Source: UBA5794 sp964196275 (GTDB taxonomy: Bacteria; Actinomycetota; Acidimicrobiia; Spongiisociales; UBA5794). Taken from it: a stretch of DNA of 28,252 nucleotides. Positions 27,231 to 28,252 of this stretch are shown piece after piece. Numbering within the stretch: position 1 is the stretch's first letter; each line of letters starts with the position of its first letter. Made by a program: the position numbers and the translations under genes. The DNA lies in contig CAXMSN010000014.1 in NCBI GenBank assembly GCA_964196275.1, positions 1 through 28,252 on the forward strand. The letters run 5' to 3'. Under the pieces are notes generated by a model that was given only the letters and a program-made list of their open reading frames with translations, did not search any database and was not told the DNA's origin.

Positions 27231-28252
27231 CTACGAGTTACCACCGATGTCGGCGATCTCAGACTCGAGTTGCTCCCATCCAGGGAACCCTGGGTCAGCA
27301 AGCACGATGGTATCCGAGAACCGTTTGGCAGTGTCCCGATCACCGAGCGCTGCCGCAACCCTGCCCGCGACGAAGTACAGCCTGAGGTGCGCCTCGTTCG
27401 GATTGGCCTCGATCCGGCCGGGATTGACGACCTTCCATGCTTCTTCGGCTCTGCCCTTGTCGAGGAGATACGATCCGTACACGACGATCCCCTCGTTCAT
27501 CACGAGTCCGTGTCCTCCGCGTTTCTTGAGTTCAACCCACGCCTTCTCGACATCCGCGTCTCGGCCCTGAGCACGCAAGATGTCCATCTCGATTGGGAGA
27601 TGTGTGGTCTCGCCGGCCATCCGACGATACGCCCGAAGTTCTGTCAAGGCTGTCGACCAGTCTCCGAGCCGGTACGCCGCGATCCCGATCGTCTCACGGA
27701 CGGTGGAATCGTTCGGTGAAAGCGCCTTCGCTCTCTGGCCATGCTTGACGGCGCTCTGATAGTGGCCTTCGCCAAGCGCTTCCGATGCCGCACCGAGCGC
27801 CTCCAGAGCGGGAGCAACCCTGTCGGGCTTCGTGACCCTTGCAAGGTTCTCGATCACCCAGTTTGGCAAGTTGACAGCTGCACCCTGGAGGTCTCGTCGC
27901 CTGTCGGCCTTCTCCTGACGCTGCGTGTCCGCGACACTCCTGGTCGTAGCCGTGTAATGCGTCTTCTTCCCTGAGGGCTTTCCAGATGAGCTCGACGGGC
28001 CGCCGCCTGAACTCTTGCCCGAGCCATACGACTTCGAACCACCCCTCGACCCTCCGGAGGACTTTCCATACGGCTTCGCACTGCCAGAGGATCGTTTGCC
28101 CGAAGAATCGCCGTAAGACTCCGACCCCCCGCGGGAGCCCCCGGAGGATTTCCCCGTCGACGACTTCCCATAGGAACCACTGCTCTTCCCGGAACTACTC
28201 TTCCCGGAACTGCTCTTCCCATAGGAACCACTGCTCTTCCCGGAACTACTCT
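27231..28252 (-). CDS. TPR protein with Ser/Gly/Lys/Tyr-rich N-terminal repeats, 5' end beyond the window
   Basis: The reading frame ending at 27231 stays open to the right edge, giving at least 339 residues; a TTG at 27869 is not needed as a start. The visible N-terminal 88 or so residues are almost only Ser, Gly, Lys, Arg and Tyr, built from SSSGK, SYGKSS and GGSRGGS units. A charged stretch (TQRQEKADRRD) follows, and then a helical domain of about 210 residues with TPR-like helix pairs, e.g. HYQSAVKHGQRAKALSPND and RLGDWSTALTELRAYRRM. No enzyme motif is seen. Basic Ser/Gly-rich regions of this type often bind nucleic acid or protein partners. The function is unknown. Confidence 0.72.
   Translation of the reverse strand, partial: SSSGKSSGSYGKSSSGKSSSGKSSGSYGKSSTGKSSGGSRGGSESYGDSSGKRSSGSAKPYGKSSGGSRGGSKSYGSGKSSGGGPSSSSGKPSGKKTHYTATTRSVADTQRQEKADRRRDLQGAAVNLPNWVIENLARVTKPDRVAPALEALGAASEALGEGHYQSAVKHGQRAKALSPNDSTVRETIGIAAYRLGDWSTALTELRAYRRMAGETTHLPIEMDILRAQGRDADVEKAWVELKKRGGHGLVMNEGIVVYGSYLLDKGRAEEAWKVVNPGRIEANPNEAHLRLYFVAGRVAAALGDRDTAKRFSDTIVLADPGFPGWEQLESEIADIGGNS
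28170..28252. repeat. 51-bp tandem repeat with a 15-bp sub-period, cut by the window edge
   Basis: The 32 bases from 28221 to 28252 repeat 28170-28201 exactly, a period of 51 bp or 17 codons. Within each unit a 15-bp segment (five codons, SSSGK) recurs with small changes. The array lies in the coding region of the TPR protein and continues beyond the window. Such arrays commonly change length by slippage or recombination. Confidence 0.75.

Noticed and set aside
27231..27869. TTG at 27869 as the start of the TPR gene.
   Set aside because: The frame continues upstream to the window edge with organised SGK/SYG repeats and no stop, and no ribosome site supports the TTG.
27854..28231. A 125-codon minus-strand frame with MGRAVPGR-like repeats.
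   Set aside because: It is an out-of-frame reading of the same repeats; only the neighbouring frame continues into the TPR domain.
28100..28252. A CRISPR array at the right edge.
   Set aside because: The repeats are tandem, in frame, without unique spacers, and encode SSSGK/SYGKSS units.

Overview
The window is about 60% GC, densely packed chromosomal DNA from what looks like a free-living aerobic actinobacterium. Class Acidimicrobiia is my guess, not a proof. The reasons are an LLM-family flavoprotein, DUF2652 and COG3224-type proteins, a SURF1 oxidase-assembly factor, frequent GTG starts, 4-bp GTGA gene couplings, and many genes whose -10 element sits 6-8 nt before the start codon (leaderless transcription). 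I find no tRNA, rRNA, CRISPR array, insertion sequence or phage gene. No gene-free stretch exceeds 300 bases; the longest is 14463-14677. I annotate 33 protein genes, two of them cut by the window edges.

Layout. 1-5038: the end of a Maf pyrophosphatase gene, a convergent long aldehyde dehydrogenase, and a divergent plus-strand run of an HSD10-like 3-hydroxyacyl-CoA dehydrogenase, an AlkD-like DNA glycosylase, an LLM oxidoreductase and a K+ channel. 5035-11475: a minus-strand array of seven genes, read in the order DUF1697, tandem ABM membrane protein, FMN 2-hydroxyacid oxidase, zinc alcohol dehydrogenase, MFS exporter, beta-hydroxyacid dehydrogenase, SpoU RNA methyltransferase. Several overlap by 4-8 bp, and the content suggests hydroxy-acid oxidation and reduction. 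11594-14462: an HD-GYP phosphohydrolase, a DUF2652-SRPBCC protein and three small membrane proteins. 14678-18270: a coupled PRAI-like barrel and PfkB sugar kinase pair, an ABC-F ATPase and a small PLDc_N-like membrane protein. 18319-20667: a DUF3179 lipoprotein and a divergent membrane protein share an intergenic palindrome, next to a Crp/Fnr-type regulator. 20767-24081: a close iodotyrosine-deiodinase-like nitroreductase, an AlaX-type editing protein, a DAO-family FAD enzyme and SURF1. 24109-28252: an HTH-DUF2087-GNAT fusion coupled to a gamma-glutamyltranspeptidase, a short SSB paralogue, and a TPR protein. The TPR frame runs off the right edge through a repetitive Ser/Gly/Lys/Tyr-rich N-terminal domain.

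The points I rate highest are: (1) the leaderless promoter grammar; (2) a Crp-like regulator whose changed recognition helix matches a changed palindrome (TGTCA-N6-TGACA) just upstream of the DUF3179 promoter; (3) an IYD-type dehalogenase keeping the Glu-Tyr-Lys substrate triad; (4) a PRAI-fold protein lacking the catalytic cysteine, coupled to a PfkB kinase; (5) the SYG/SRGG low-complexity domain on the TPR protein. All functions are read from sequence motifs remembered for each family; no database search was possible.
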